DNA from: JAHCHG01 sp965214585 | Lineage (GTDB): Bacteria > Acidobacteriota > Blastocatellia > Pyrinomonadales > Pyrinomonadaceae | Reading direction: 5' to 3' | Assembly: GCA_965214585.1 (NCBI GenBank) | Contig: OZ243957.1 | Location: 248,001-312,000 of the forward strand | Length of the DNA stretch: 64,000 nucleotides | Shown: positions 52,152 through 60,848 of the stretch, in pieces | Numbering within the stretch: position 1 is the stretch's first letter | How the letters are laid out: the number at the start of each line of letters is the position of its first letter | The notes under the pieces: model-generated | Databases searched by the model: none | The model's input: the letters and a program-made list of their open reading frames with translations, nothing else | Told to the model about the DNA's origin: nothing | Program-made: the position numbers and the translations under genes

Positions 52152-52243
52152 AAAGTTGTTGATTGTTCATTGTTGATTGTTCATTGCTTCAAAGCCGATA
52201 GTTCTTAACAATTAACCATCAACAATGAACAATCAACAACCGT
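52152..52243. repeat. Short inverted repeats of TGTTGATTGTTCATTG between clpX and clpP
   Basis: TGTTGATTGTTCATTG and CAATGAACAATCAACA face each other around AAAGCCGATAGTTC. A similar low-complexity motif lies between groES and groEL. It may attenuate or stabilise the clpP-clpX message. Confidence 0.65.
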
Positions 52244-52831
52244 TTACTTCTCCCGATGTTCGATAACTTCGTCAATCAAACCGTATTCCTTCGCCTGAAT
52301 CGCCGACATAATCCTGTCGCGCTCAACGTCTTCCTCGACCTGTTCGTAAGATTGTCCGCTGTGATGGGCGATGATTCTCGAAGTCATCTCGCGCATACGG
52401 ATAATTTCCTCAGCCATAATGCGTATGTCGGTTGCCTGACCGCTTGCGCCGCCCGACGGCTGATGAATCAGAATTCTCGAATGCGGCAGAGCAAAGCGTT
52501 TCCCTTTCGTTCCGGCGGTTAATAATAACGCGCCCATCGAAGCGGCTTGCCCGACGCAGATCGTCGTTACGTCGTTGCGTATAAACTGCATCGTGTCGTA
52601 AATCGCCATTCCCGCCGTGATCGAACCGCCCGGCGAATTGATATACAAATTTATATCGCGCTCCGGGTCTTCGGCTTCCAAAAACAGAAGCTGGGCGACA
52701 AGCAAATTGGCGATTTGATCGTCAATCGGCGTGCCGATAAAAATAATGCTGTCTTTTAACAAACGCGAAAATATGTCGAACGCGCGCTCTCCGCGCGAAG
52801 TTTGCTCGACAACCATTGGTACTAAAGCCAT
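52244..52831 (-). CDS. clpP: ClpP protease subunit
   Basis: 195 residues. Serine protease core of ClpXP with Ser in GQAASMGALLL, His in RILIHQPSGG and Asp in the following helix set (VERDRIMSA). The N-terminal propeptide is short. Between clpX and tig in the conserved order. Confidence 0.97.
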   Translation of the reverse strand: MALVPMVVEQTSRGERAFDIFSRLLKDSIIFIGTPIDDQIANLLVAQLLFLEAEDPERDINLYINSPGGSITAGMAIYDTMQFIRNDVTTICVGQAASMGALLLTAGTKGKRFALPHSRILIHQPSGGASGQATDIRIMAEEIIRMREMTSRIIAHHSGQSYEQVEEDVERDRIMSAIQAKEYGLIDEVIEHREK

Positions 52832-52992
52832 AATTTTTTCTCTCGTGTAAAAATTTTGAGCAGTTTGTTTAAGAAGTTGGTTTAACTTTCGGAAGATAAG
52901 TTGTTGATTTGACGGTTTTTGCCGCCGATTTAGATTCTACAACTTATTCCGAATTTTGCAAACGCTCAAATGAATTTTTATTTTACTGTTTT

Positions 52993-53140
52993 ATGGAACG
53001 CCGTCCATCTTGGCGGCAACAAACGCCTGAGCGTTTGAAAAAAGTTAATAAACTCGAAAGTTTAATTTCTTACTTCTAAATTTATTACGTTTATTTTCGC
53101 GCTTACGCACTCATTGCCGCCAAGATGGACGGCGTTCCAT
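52993..53140. repeat. 148-bp palindromic element, ATGGAACGCCGTCC family, copy 1
   Basis: ATGGAACGCCGTCCATCTTG and CAAGATGGACGGCGTTCCAT are perfect outer arms. A second copy with a diverged left end lies at 55592-55737. It fills much of the 432-bp gap between clpP and tig; the rest (52832-52992, 53141-53263) is AT-rich without other features. Confidence 0.88.
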
Positions 53141-53263
53141 TATAAAAATGATTTCTTGTTTTCTCCAAAAATTTCGTAAATAACTATTTAAGAATAATAA
53201 ATAAAAGACTGTAACCTGAAATTTTAATTATTATTTCATCTTTTATTATTAACTTTCTTTTCC

Positions 53264-54775
53264 TTACTTATCCGAGTTTTTCTCGTTTTTTTTCTTTTCG
53301 GCTTTCGGCTTTTTTTCCTTCGATTCGCCGTCGGCTTTTTTAGCTTTCTTTTCTTTCTTTTCAGACTTCGCCTCGTCTTCTTTTTCCGAATCCGATTTTG
53401 TTTCTTTCTTTTCCGCTTCTTCCTTTTCGCGCTGTTCGGCTTCGGCAACCGACTGCGTTTCGTCAATCCATTCGCCGTCGGTGATTTTCGCGTTTTCGCG
53501 CAGAGCCTCAACCGCTTTTCGGGTTCGCAGACTGTTGGCAATTCCATCTTCGCCGCCCTGCTGTGTCAAAGAAGCGCGAACTTCTTCCGGTGTTGTCTGA
53601 TAATACTCGGCGATGCGATTAATTTCTTCGGCGATCTCGTCGCCGGAAACTTCGGCGTTTTCCTTTTCGGCGATTTTCTCAAGCAGCATCGCGCCGCGCA
53701 CGTCCCTTTCGGCTTGCTGACGCATCTGCATATAAGCCATTTCGATAAAATCCTTCTCGACCTTTTCCAGATCAACTCCGCGCTGCGCCAAATCCTGACC
53801 GAAATTGTTCAAAAGATTTCGCGCCTGCACATCAATTAAAGCATTGGGAACTTCAAACGGATGATTTTCGATAACTTTTGCGATCAGATCAGACCGCAGA
53901 CGATTATCGGCTTCGGCTTCGGAAACGGTTTCCATATCGGCGCGTAATTTTTCGCGCAAATCGCTTATTGATTCGTAACCTTCATCCAAACTTTTCGCCC
54001 ATTCATCATCGAGTTCGGGAAGTTCCACGCGCCCGACAGATGTAATCTTTGCTTTGTAATGAACCGTTTTTCCCGCCAAAACCGGCGAAGTAAAATCATC
54101 AGGATATGAGACCGTAAATTCCTTCGTTTCGTCTTGCTGAACTCCTTTGAGATTATCGGTAAATGATTTTTCAATCATTTCATCGCCGAGTTTTATCTCC
54201 AAACCGTCAGCTTTTATCGGCTGTCCGTCTTCATCGCCCTCAATCGTTCCTTCCAAATCGGCGATCACCGTGTCGCCTTCTTCGGATTTGCGGTCTTCAA
54301 CCGGAAGCAAAGAAGCGTATTCCTGCCGCCGTTCGTCAATTATTTCGTCGAGTTCGCCCTCTTCAACCGGACGGACGCGCTTTGTAACTTCCAAACCTTT
54401 ATAATCGGGTTCGGGAATTTCCGGCATAACTTCGATATGCACGCTCAAATTTATCGGCTGTGACCCGTTAATTTTCAAATTCTGCTGATCTTCAAGATGC
54501 AGATGCGGTTCGGCAAGCGGAGCGAGTTCGTGCTGCTGAATCGCCTCTGTAACCTTTGCCGGAAGAAGTTCCTGCAAAACGTCCGATTTAATATCATCTT
54601 TATAACGCATCCGCACAACGTCAACCGGCGCGAGACCTTTCCGAAACCCCGGAACTTGCACCGCCTGCGCGTATTTTTTGCTCACCTTGTCGTAAACCGC
54701 TTTCACCGCGTCGGGCGGAATCTCGATCTTTACTTCTTTTCTCGTCGCCGAAATCTCGTTCAATTCTGTTTTCAT
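53264..54775 (-). CDS. tig: Trigger factor with a long Lys-rich tail
   Basis: 503 residues. Ribosome-binding domain with GFRKGLAP (about 43-50), a PPIase-like middle domain (EEGDTVIADLEGTIEGDEDG) and the helical chaperone domain. The family norm is about 430-450 residues. The last 60 or so residues here are almost only Lys, Glu, Ala and Ser (KEEAEKKETKSDSEKEDEAK), a disordered polyampholyte. First gene of the tig-clpP-clpX group. It binds nascent chains at the ribosome exit. Confidence 0.95.
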   Translation of the reverse strand: MKTELNEISATRKEVKIEIPPDAVKAVYDKVSKKYAQAVQVPGFRKGLAPVDVVRMRYKDDIKSDVLQELLPAKVTEAIQQHELAPLAEPHLHLEDQQNLKINGSQPINLSVHIEVMPEIPEPDYKGLEVTKRVRPVEEGELDEIIDERRQEYASLLPVEDRKSEEGDTVIADLEGTIEGDEDGQPIKADGLEIKLGDEMIEKSFTDNLKGVQQDETKEFTVSYPDDFTSPVLAGKTVHYKAKITSVGRVELPELDDEWAKSLDEGYESISDLREKLRADMETVSEAEADNRLRSDLIAKVIENHPFEVPNALIDVQARNLLNNFGQDLAQRGVDLEKVEKDFIEMAYMQMRQQAERDVRGAMLLEKIAEKENAEVSGDEIAEEINRIAEYYQTTPEEVRASLTQQGGEDGIANSLRTRKAVEALRENAKITDGEWIDETQSVAEAEQREKEEAEKKETKSDSEKEDEAKSEKKEKKAKKADGESKEKKPKAEKKKNEKNSDK

Positions 54776-54868
54776 TTAATATCTTTATGTTTTATCTAAA
54801 TTTTTAATAAACCGAAAGGTCAAATTCTTTTCAATCCCGAATCCAAAACCCCAAATCCAAAATCAATC

Positions 54869-54953
54869 TGGTGCTGAGGGCGAGACTCGAACTCGCACGC
54901 CTCACGGCACAGGCTTCTAAGACCTGCGTGGCTACCAATTACACCACCTCAGC
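54869..54953 (-). tRNA. tRNA-Leu, anticodon UAG
   Basis: 85 nt including an encoded CCA. Acceptor GCTGAGG pairs with CCTCAGC. The anticodon stem CAGGT/GCCTG encloses the loop CTTAGAA with anticodon TAG (codon CUA). Long class II variable arm (TGCCGTGAGGCGT) and T arm GCGAGTTCGAGTCTCGC. It lies upstream of tig and downstream of the MITE copy C. Confidence 0.95.
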
Positions 54954-55086
54954 TTTTTTTTACGCTCAAAAAACTAATCTGAATTTATCCGATAAAAAAG
55001 AGAATGTCTAGCAGACAAATTTTGCCAATTCAAAGCGGCAATAAATTGAATGCTGCGTTATTTTCTGCAAATAATTTTTTCTAAAC

Positions 55087-55226
55087 AGGCGGAAACCCGA
55101 CAGTAATGGAGGGTGCTGATCGAGTAGAAGAGTGTTGATTGTCAAAAAACCCGTTAAAACACCATTTATCCGTAAAACATTTTAATAGATAAACAGCACC
55201 CTCCATAACTGCCCTCGTTTCCGCCT
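55087..55226. repeat. MITE-like palindromic element, copy C (140 bp)
   Basis: Left end AGGCGGAAACCCGACAGTAA and right end AACTGCCCTCGTTTCCGCCT. Its reverse complement aligns with copy B over the whole length, including the interior. It sits between the tRNA and a small membrane-protein gene. Confidence 0.9.
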
Positions 55227-55239
55227 TTGAAATGAACGA

Positions 55240-55512
55240 TCAACTATTTTCACTCTTCCGCTTATATTCCTCTAAAATCCGATCAGCATTCTGGATTTCG
55301 GCAATGCCGATAGGATGTTTCTCCTCAAGTTGCGGAATGTTTTCTTCCTCTTTTCCAAACAACAATTTGTAGCCGACAGTTCCGCCGACGGCGATCAAGC
55401 CGATCCAGAAAATATACCACAAGAGTCCGTAAATAATACCGAGCAGAAACAACAGAAAATACGCGCCGACACCGATTGCCAGAATTATCAGAAGAATTTT
55501 AAGCCAGTTCAT
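55240..55512 (-). CDS. Small membrane protein
   Basis: 90 residues with two hydrophobic helices (about residues 4-27, LKILLIILAIGVGAYFLLFL, and about 30-52, LWYIFWIGLIAVGGTVGYKL) and a soluble charged tail (KEEENIPQLEEKHPIG). No family recognised. Flanked on both sides by repeat elements. Confidence 0.6.
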   Translation of the reverse strand: MNWLKILLIILAIGVGAYFLLFLLGIIYGLLWYIFWIGLIAVGGTVGYKLLFGKEEENIPQLEEKHPIGIAEIQNADRILEEYKRKSENS

Positions 55513-55591
55513 TTTTTTATTTTCTCAACTTTACAAATCAAAATTCGCACAAATATATTTATAATCGTATAATTTGAAACATTATAAGTAA

Positions 55592-55737
55592 ATGGAACGC
55601 CGGCATCTTGCCGGCAGCGAACGCCGAAGCGTTCGGGCAAAGTTAATCATCTTTATATTTTACCTTTAGCTTCAAAGTTTGCCAAAACAGTCTTCGCGTC
55701 TTCGCGCTTACTGCCGCCAAGATGGACGGCGTTCCAT
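55592..55737. repeat. 146-bp palindromic element, ATGGAACGCCG family, copy 2
   Basis: Ends ATGGAACGCCGGCATCTTG and CCAAGATGGACGGCGTTCCAT. The left arm has exchanged GTCC for GGCA compared with copy 1 at 52993, and the adjacent CAAGATG/CATCTTG contexts still allow pairing. It lies directly upstream of murE. Confidence 0.88.
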
Positions 55738-55770
55738 TGTAAAATTCAAACGATTCGAGGAATAATCATT

Positions 55771-57264
55771 TTGAAATCAAACGCGGCGACCATTCAAAAA
55801 ATCGCGGAAAAATTAAACGCCGAATTACGCTTTGATGCGGAAACCGAAGTTTTCGATGTTACGCACGATTCCAGACAAGCGGGAAAAGGCAGTCTTTTCG
55901 CGGCGATTCGTGGTTTGACAACCGACGGGCATCGCTTTATCGAAGACGTGATGCGGCGCGGCGCGGTTGGCGTGATTTCTGAACTCGACCAACCCGAAAA
56001 TTTTGAAGGCGCGTGGCTCAAAGTTGAAGACGCGAGAAAAGCCTTGGCAAAAGCGGCGGCGGTTATCAACGGCAATCCGTCAAAAGAATTAAAACTCGTC
56101 GGAATCACGGGAACGAACGGAAAAACGACGACGACATATTTGATCTTGGCTTTGGCGGAAGCGGGCGGCGAAAAAGCGGCGATGCTGACGACGGTTGAAT
56201 ACCGAATCGGCGAAGAATCAAAACCCGCCGTCCGCACAACTCCCGAAGCGTCGGACACGCAGAGATTTTTGCGCGAAGCCGTCGAGAAAAACTGCGACCT
56301 CGCCGTGATGGAAACTTCTTCGCAGGCGATTCATCTACGGCGATGCGACGAATTATTTTTCAAAGTCGCCGTTTTTACGAATCTAACACGCGATCATCTC
56401 GATTATCACGGCACGATGGAAAATTATTTCGCCTCCAAAAAAGAACTTTTTGACGGAGGAATCGGCAAACAGCCCGAAGCGAGCGTAATAAATATTGACG
56501 ACAAATGGGGCGCGAAATTAGCCGGTGAATTAAAATCGAACGGGCAAAAGGTCGTAACATTTTCGCAAAACGATTCAGCCGATCTGACCGCCGAAAATGT
56601 CGAAGTTTCGCTAATGACCGGAACTTCATTTTTGCTCAAAACTCCGAACGGCGACAGACAAATCACGTCGCCGCTCGTCGGAAAACCGCACGTTTACAAT
56701 ATGCTTTCGGCATCCGCCGCCGCCATCGAATTAGGTTATGATTTGGATTCAATCGCAAAAGGCTTGAAAACCTGCGTCGGCGCACCGGGCAGATTTGAAC
56801 TCGTGCCGCACGAAAAACATTTCGCCGTCGTCGTTGACTACGCGCATTCGGACGACGCGCTTTTGAACACCTTAAAAACCGCGCGTGCATTGGCAGACGG
56901 CAGAATCATCACAGTTTTCGGCTGCGGCGGCGACAGGGACAAAACAAAACGCCAGCCGATGGGCGAAGTCGCGGGCGAAAACAGCGATCTCGTCATCATC
57001 ACGTCCGACAACCCGCGCACCGAAGACCCGCTTAAAATTATTCACGAAATCGAAACGGGCATAAAACCGACAAACTGCCCGTATTTAATAATTTCAGACC
57101 GCCGCGAAGCGATTTATCAGGCAGTCGCCAAAGCAAAACCAAACGATGTCGTTCTAATCGCCGGCAAAGGACACGAAACTTACCAAATTATCGGCGCGGA
57201 AAAATATCATTTCGACGACAGAGAAATCGCTCAAGAAGCGTTAAAATCTCTCGAAGAAGATTAA
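55771..57264 (+). CDS. murE: UDP-N-acetylmuramoyl-tripeptide synthetase
   Basis: 497 residues from TTG 55771 (first residues KSNAATIQKIAEKLNAEL). ATP-binding GITGTNGKTTTTYL, central VFTNLTRDHLDYHG and the diamino-acid specificity motif DNPRTEDP in the C-terminal domain; DNPR indicates meso-diaminopimelate. It adds the third amino acid of the peptidoglycan stem. It is separated from any mur/fts cluster: the next gene is a kinase on the other strand. Confidence 0.96.
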   Translation: MKSNAATIQKIAEKLNAELRFDAETEVFDVTHDSRQAGKGSLFAAIRGLTTDGHRFIEDVMRRGAVGVISELDQPENFEGAWLKVEDARKALAKAAAVINGNPSKELKLVGITGTNGKTTTTYLILALAEAGGEKAAMLTTVEYRIGEESKPAVRTTPEASDTQRFLREAVEKNCDLAVMETSSQAIHLRRCDELFFKVAVFTNLTRDHLDYHGTMENYFASKKELFDGGIGKQPEASVINIDDKWGAKLAGELKSNGQKVVTFSQNDSADLTAENVEVSLMTGTSFLLKTPNGDRQITSPLVGKPHVYNMLSASAAAIELGYDLDSIAKGLKTCVGAPGRFELVPHEKHFAVVVDYAHSDDALLNTLKTARALADGRIITVFGCGGDRDKTKRQPMGEVAGENSDLVIITSDNPRTEDPLKIIHEIETGIKPTNCPYLIISDRREAIYQAVAKAKPNDVVLIAGKGHETYQIIGAEKYHFDDREIAQEALKSLEED

Positions 57265-57329
57265 GCGACAAAACTTTTTTGTTGTTACGATCTGATTTAT
57301 TGAAAATTTTAGAACTGTTCAAGTCGTTT

Positions 57330-57399
57330 AGAGTAACGCCTTGAGTGGTGATCTTCAGCCGCGCTTCGCCGGCGTTTTCACGGCTAAAGCCGTTACTCT
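57330..57399. repeat. Hairpin element of the GCCGCGCTTCGCCGGCG family
   Basis: AGAGTAACGCCTTGAGTGGTG and CGGCTAAAGCCGTTACTCTT around GCCGCGCTTCGCCGGCG. It lies between convergent murE and the kinase gene and may serve as a terminator. Confidence 0.8.
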
Positions 57400-57445
57400 T
57401 GCTCTATATCAGTTCTTATATTGCGCTGATATGAAACCTTTGCAT

Positions 57446-59674
57446 TTATTTCTGCAAGCCTTTCTCCAATCTTTTGGCATATCTGTCGTTTTGCTTTATG
57501 GATTCCGCATTTTTCGATTTCTCAATTTTTTCATATTGTCGGCAAAACGGAAAATTCTTTTGCGCCTCGTCAAATTTGCCGCGTTCTATTTGAATTATTC
57601 CCAAACTACATTTGCCTATAACGACGGAAGAATGTTCTTCGGGATAAGCCGCCCGCAACAGCGCAAGTGCTTCCGTCAGATAATTTTCCGCCAACGCCGT
57701 TTTTTCGACGACGGGTTTCGGAATCGCGTTTTTATAATACAATTCGTGAACTTCTTTACGATCGTCGCCTGCTAGACGCGATGCGTAATTCATCAGCATA
57801 TACGGCAGATTCAGATTTTTCGGATTCGTTTCGCGCATCATCTGAATCGCTTCGGCAAACAGTTCGGCGTTCATTTCGTTTCCCTCAGCCGCCCACAGAT
57901 AATACATATCTTTCGCCACCAATTCGTGTTTTTCGCCGTAGAATTGTTTTCTCAATTCGATTGCCCGTTCGGCGTGATATTTTCCTTTTTTCAATTCGTC
58001 GGCTGACGGCTCTTTATTATTATTATTGCGATTAGTATTGCGCGTCGCATAAACTTCGGCGAATTTGTGATGCAGTTCGGCTTGGATGTCCGGTTGATTC
58101 GGAAAGTCGGTTTCGATTTTATCGCCCATTTCGCCCAAAACTTCGATGACTTTCGCTTCGCCGTCTGATTCGTAACCCGCCGCGTAAGGAAACGGATTCG
58201 CGTAAGCGATTATCCTTTCCATAAACTTGGTGATCTTCTTCGCCCGTTCTTCTTCCGCTTTCGATTTCGCCGATTCGATTTCAGCTTTTTTCTGCGCTTC
58301 GGCGGCGATTACCGCCTGCTTTTCCGCCGCTTTCGCCTGCCAGCCGGCAACCGAAATTCCCGCTATCAAGCTCAGAAAAACAAAAACGCCCGCCAGAACC
58401 TGTAATTTATTGCGCCCGTAAAATTTACTTGCCCGGTAAGAAAATGTGTCGGGACGTGCGATTACAGGCAAGCCTTTCTGGTGTCTTTCGATGTCCGCCG
58501 CGAAATTTTCCGCCGACGAATAACGCCTTTCCGGTTCCTTCTTTAACGCCTTTAAGATGATGGTGTCCAAATCGGCGTTCAATTTTAGATTTTGGATTTT
58601 GGATTTTGAGCGTGCCGATTTGCGATTTCGGATTTGCGATTTCGGATTTGTTTCCCTATTCTGCTTTTCAGTTCGCTTCGTTTCAAATTCCGACGCATCG
58701 TTCTTCAAATCCCAAATCCCAAATCCCAAATCCGAAATCGCCGAAGGCATCTGCGGTTCGATTTCGATTACGGCGTTGTAAATTGCTTTTAAGTCGTTTT
58801 CCTTATCTTCAAACGGGCGATGTCCGCTGAGGATTTCGTAGAGAATTACGCCCAAACTGTAAACGTCCGTCGCCGTCGTAACGCTTTTGCTTTGCAGTTG
58901 TTCGGGCGATGCGTAACCCGGTGTCATCACGCCTAATTTTGTGACGGTTGCCGTGTTTATCAGGCTTAAATCTTCCGACAGAATCTTGGATATTCCGAAG
59001 TCTAATAATTTCGGCGTTCCGTTTTCGGTTATTAAAATGTTTGAAGGTTTCAAATCTCTGTGAACGATCAAATTGCGGTGTGCGAAATCAACCGCCGCGC
59101 AGACTTTGCGGAATAAATTCAGTCTATCATCCAAATTCAGATTGTTTTTATTGCAGTAATCGTCAATCGGCAAACCTTCGACGTATTCCATCGCAATATA
59201 CGGAACTTTATCGTCGGTTGTTCCGGCGTTGAGCAGACGCGCAATGTTCGGATGTTCCAAGGACGCGAGAATTTCGCGCTCGGTCTGAAAACGGCGGCGC
59301 AGATCGGCTGTGTTCATCTCGCGTTTGAGCAGTTTTAAGGCGACGCGCTGTTCAAACTTGCCGTCGCATCTTTCCGCTAAATAAACCGCGCCCATTCCGC
59401 CGTAACCGAGTTCGCGCTCGATTGTATAAACGCCGATCTTCTGTCCGGCAAGACGGTCTTTTGTTCCGTCTTCGGCGAAAAATTCGGCGTATCGGAATAC
59501 CGCCGGAGAATCAAAAAATTCGGCGGCTTGCAATTCGCCCGCCAGCAAAGACTTGACCTCGTTTTTCAATCGCGCCGAAGTGCCGCACGATTTTTCCACA
59601 AAATCTTCCCGCTTGCCGACATCGAGTTCGAGCGCGTCGGCGACTATCCGGTTTATTTTCTCCCAATTTGCCAT
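57446..59674 (-). CDS. Membrane Ser/Thr protein kinase with extracytoplasmic helical-repeat domain
   Basis: 742 residues. The cytoplasmic kinase domain (about residues 78-400) has GYGGMGAVYLAER, catalytic HRDLKPSNILI, DFGISK and APE-like PGYASPEQ. A transmembrane helix follows (QVLAGVFVFLSLIAGISVAG), then a coiled coil rich in Ala/Lys/Glu and a C-terminal TPR-like region (AENYLTEALALLRAAYPEEH). In the lower lobe, between RPFEDKENDLKAIYNAVIEI and DLDTIILKALKKEP, a low-complexity insert of about 45 residues is present. The gene is the last of a unit with the ECF sigma gene upstream, as common in this phylum. Confidence 0.92.
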   Translation of the reverse strand: MANWEKINRIVADALELDVGKREDFVEKSCGTSARLKNEVKSLLAGELQAAEFFDSPAVFRYAEFFAEDGTKDRLAGQKIGVYTIERELGYGGMGAVYLAERCDGKFEQRVALKLLKREMNTADLRRRFQTEREILASLEHPNIARLLNAGTTDDKVPYIAMEYVEGLPIDDYCNKNNLNLDDRLNLFRKVCAAVDFAHRNLIVHRDLKPSNILITENGTPKLLDFGISKILSEDLSLINTATVTKLGVMTPGYASPEQLQSKSVTTATDVYSLGVILYEILSGHRPFEDKENDLKAIYNAVIEIEPQMPSAISDLGFGIWDLKNDASEFETKRTEKQNRETNPKSQIRNRKSARSKSKIQNLKLNADLDTIILKALKKEPERRYSSAENFAADIERHQKGLPVIARPDTFSYRASKFYGRNKLQVLAGVFVFLSLIAGISVAGWQAKAAEKQAVIAAEAQKKAEIESAKSKAEEERAKKITKFMERIIAYANPFPYAAGYESDGEAKVIEVLGEMGDKIETDFPNQPDIQAELHHKFAEVYATRNTNRNNNNKEPSADELKKGKYHAERAIELRKQFYGEKHELVAKDMYYLWAAEGNEMNAELFAEAIQMMRETNPKNLNLPYMLMNYASRLAGDDRKEVHELYYKNAIPKPVVEKTALAENYLTEALALLRAAYPEEHSSVVIGKCSLGIIQIERGKFDEAQKNFPFCRQYEKIEKSKNAESIKQNDRYAKRLEKGLQK
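58581..58744. repeat. Tandem AAATCCC/GATTTGG low-complexity stretch inside the kinase gene
   Basis: AAATCCCAAATCCCAAATCC on the right and TTTTGGATTTTGGATTTTG on the left are repeated 7-8 bp units in opposite senses, so the stretch is also a loose inverted repeat. It encodes the insert SDLGFGIWDLKND... KSKIQNLK in the kinase. Similar units occur in intergenic sequence at 26105-26125 and 54836-54865. Confidence 0.8.
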
Positions 59675-59754
59675 TTCGATTGCCTCAATTTAGTAAGGCG
59701 GAATTTTGCGGTAAAAAAGGACATCTTTCTTTACTGTAAGAAAGTAAGTAGTCC

Positions 59755-59868
59755 GTAAATTAAATTTTCGAGTGTTTTGAGTTCAAACTTTAGTTTGCCG
59801 AACCGCCGCGCTTCGCCGGCAGTTACACGCTGAAGCGTGAACTCAGAACACTCGAACATTTAATTTAC
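59755..59868. repeat. 114-bp palindrome between kinase and sigma gene
   Basis: GTAAATTAAATTTTCGAGTG and CACTCGAACATTTAATTTAC are outer arms; GTTTTGAGTTC / GAACTCAGAAC pair inside them, and the apex again has CCGCCGCGCTTCGCCGGC. The rest of 59675-60068 shows no gene. Confidence 0.85.
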
Positions 59869-60068
59869 AGAGTATTTAACTGATGTCGCGCAAAATCGTT
59901 TCCCATTTCGTTTTTGATCTCTAAAGAATGATCCCGCAAATTCTTCCGGCTTCGCCGCAGTTTGCGCGGATTGTCAGATTTATTTTTCAAATAACATATT
60001 TTTAAACTAAAAAAGTGCATAACATCAATCAACAGAACAACTTATAAATTAATTTCAACAAAATCATT

Positions 60069-60635
60069 TCACCCCGAACTATCTTTTGACATTTCACGAT
60101 ACAGCCAGAGTTTGGCAAATTTCCAATCGCGCTGAATCGTTTTTTCGGCGATTTTTAAAATGTCGGCGATTTCCGCTTGGCTCAAACCGCCGAAAAACTT
60201 CATCTCGACGACACGCGCTTTTCTTTCTTCGATTTCCGCCAGCCTCGTCAAAGCGTCGTCGAGTTCGAGCAAATCAAAGGCTTTTTGTTCGGTGGAAAGG
60301 TGCAAACCTTCCAAAGTTATCCGCCGAATTTCGCCGCCGCGTTTTTCGGCGGCAATTTTGCGGGCGTGGTCAACCAGAATCCGCCGCATTATCGTCGCCG
60401 AAATTGCAAAAAAATGCGTGCGGTCTTCCCATTTTATATCTTCCAATTCGACCAGCCGCAGGTAAGCCTCGTGAACCAGCGCGGTCGGCTGCAAAGTGTG
60501 TCCGGCGCGTTCGTTGCTCAGATAAACTTGCGCCCGCCTTTTGAGTTCGCCGTAAACAAGCGGAAACAGCCGGTCAATCGCCGATTCATCGCCGTTTTTC
60601 CATTCGTGCAAAATTCCCGTGATGTCGTGAGCCAT
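60069..60635 (-). CDS. ECF-type RNA polymerase sigma factor
   Basis: 188 residues. Region 2 (ERAGHTLQPTALVHEAYLRL, then WEDRTHFFAISATIMRRILV) and region 4 (RKARVVEMKFFGGLSQAEIA, then KIAEKTIQRDWKFAKLWLYR) identify the acidobacterial/planctomycetal ECF group that usually lies next to a Ser/Thr kinase. The kinase follows on the same strand after a palindromic gap. Phosphorylation may control it (inference from the family association). Confidence 0.92.
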   Translation of the reverse strand: MAHDITGILHEWKNGDESAIDRLFPLVYGELKRRAQVYLSNERAGHTLQPTALVHEAYLRLVELEDIKWEDRTHFFAISATIMRRILVDHARKIAAEKRGGEIRRITLEGLHLSTEQKAFDLLELDDALTRLAEIEERKARVVEMKFFGGLSQAEIADILKIAEKTIQRDWKFAKLWLYREMSKDSSG

Positions 60636-60848
60636 ATTTTTTTCCGCAATTATAACCCGTAAACCGGAAATTTTGCAAAAAAAATGCGCCGAAGCGAAAA
60701 AAATGTCCTTTTTTATTTGCCGTTTCCGCCTTACTGATTGAACACCAATTTTTTCAAAATGAAGACGATTAAAAATCGGTTTTTATGACGAAAGAAACCG
60801 TCAAGCACGACAAACGACAAAAATTTATAAATAAACGGAGAAGAAAAA

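Noticed and set aside
52993..55737. Possible CRISPR array because similar repeats recur nearby
   Set aside because: The repeats are palindromic elements of 146-148 bp at separate loci, not regularly spaced direct repeats; no cas genes are seen anywhere in the window.
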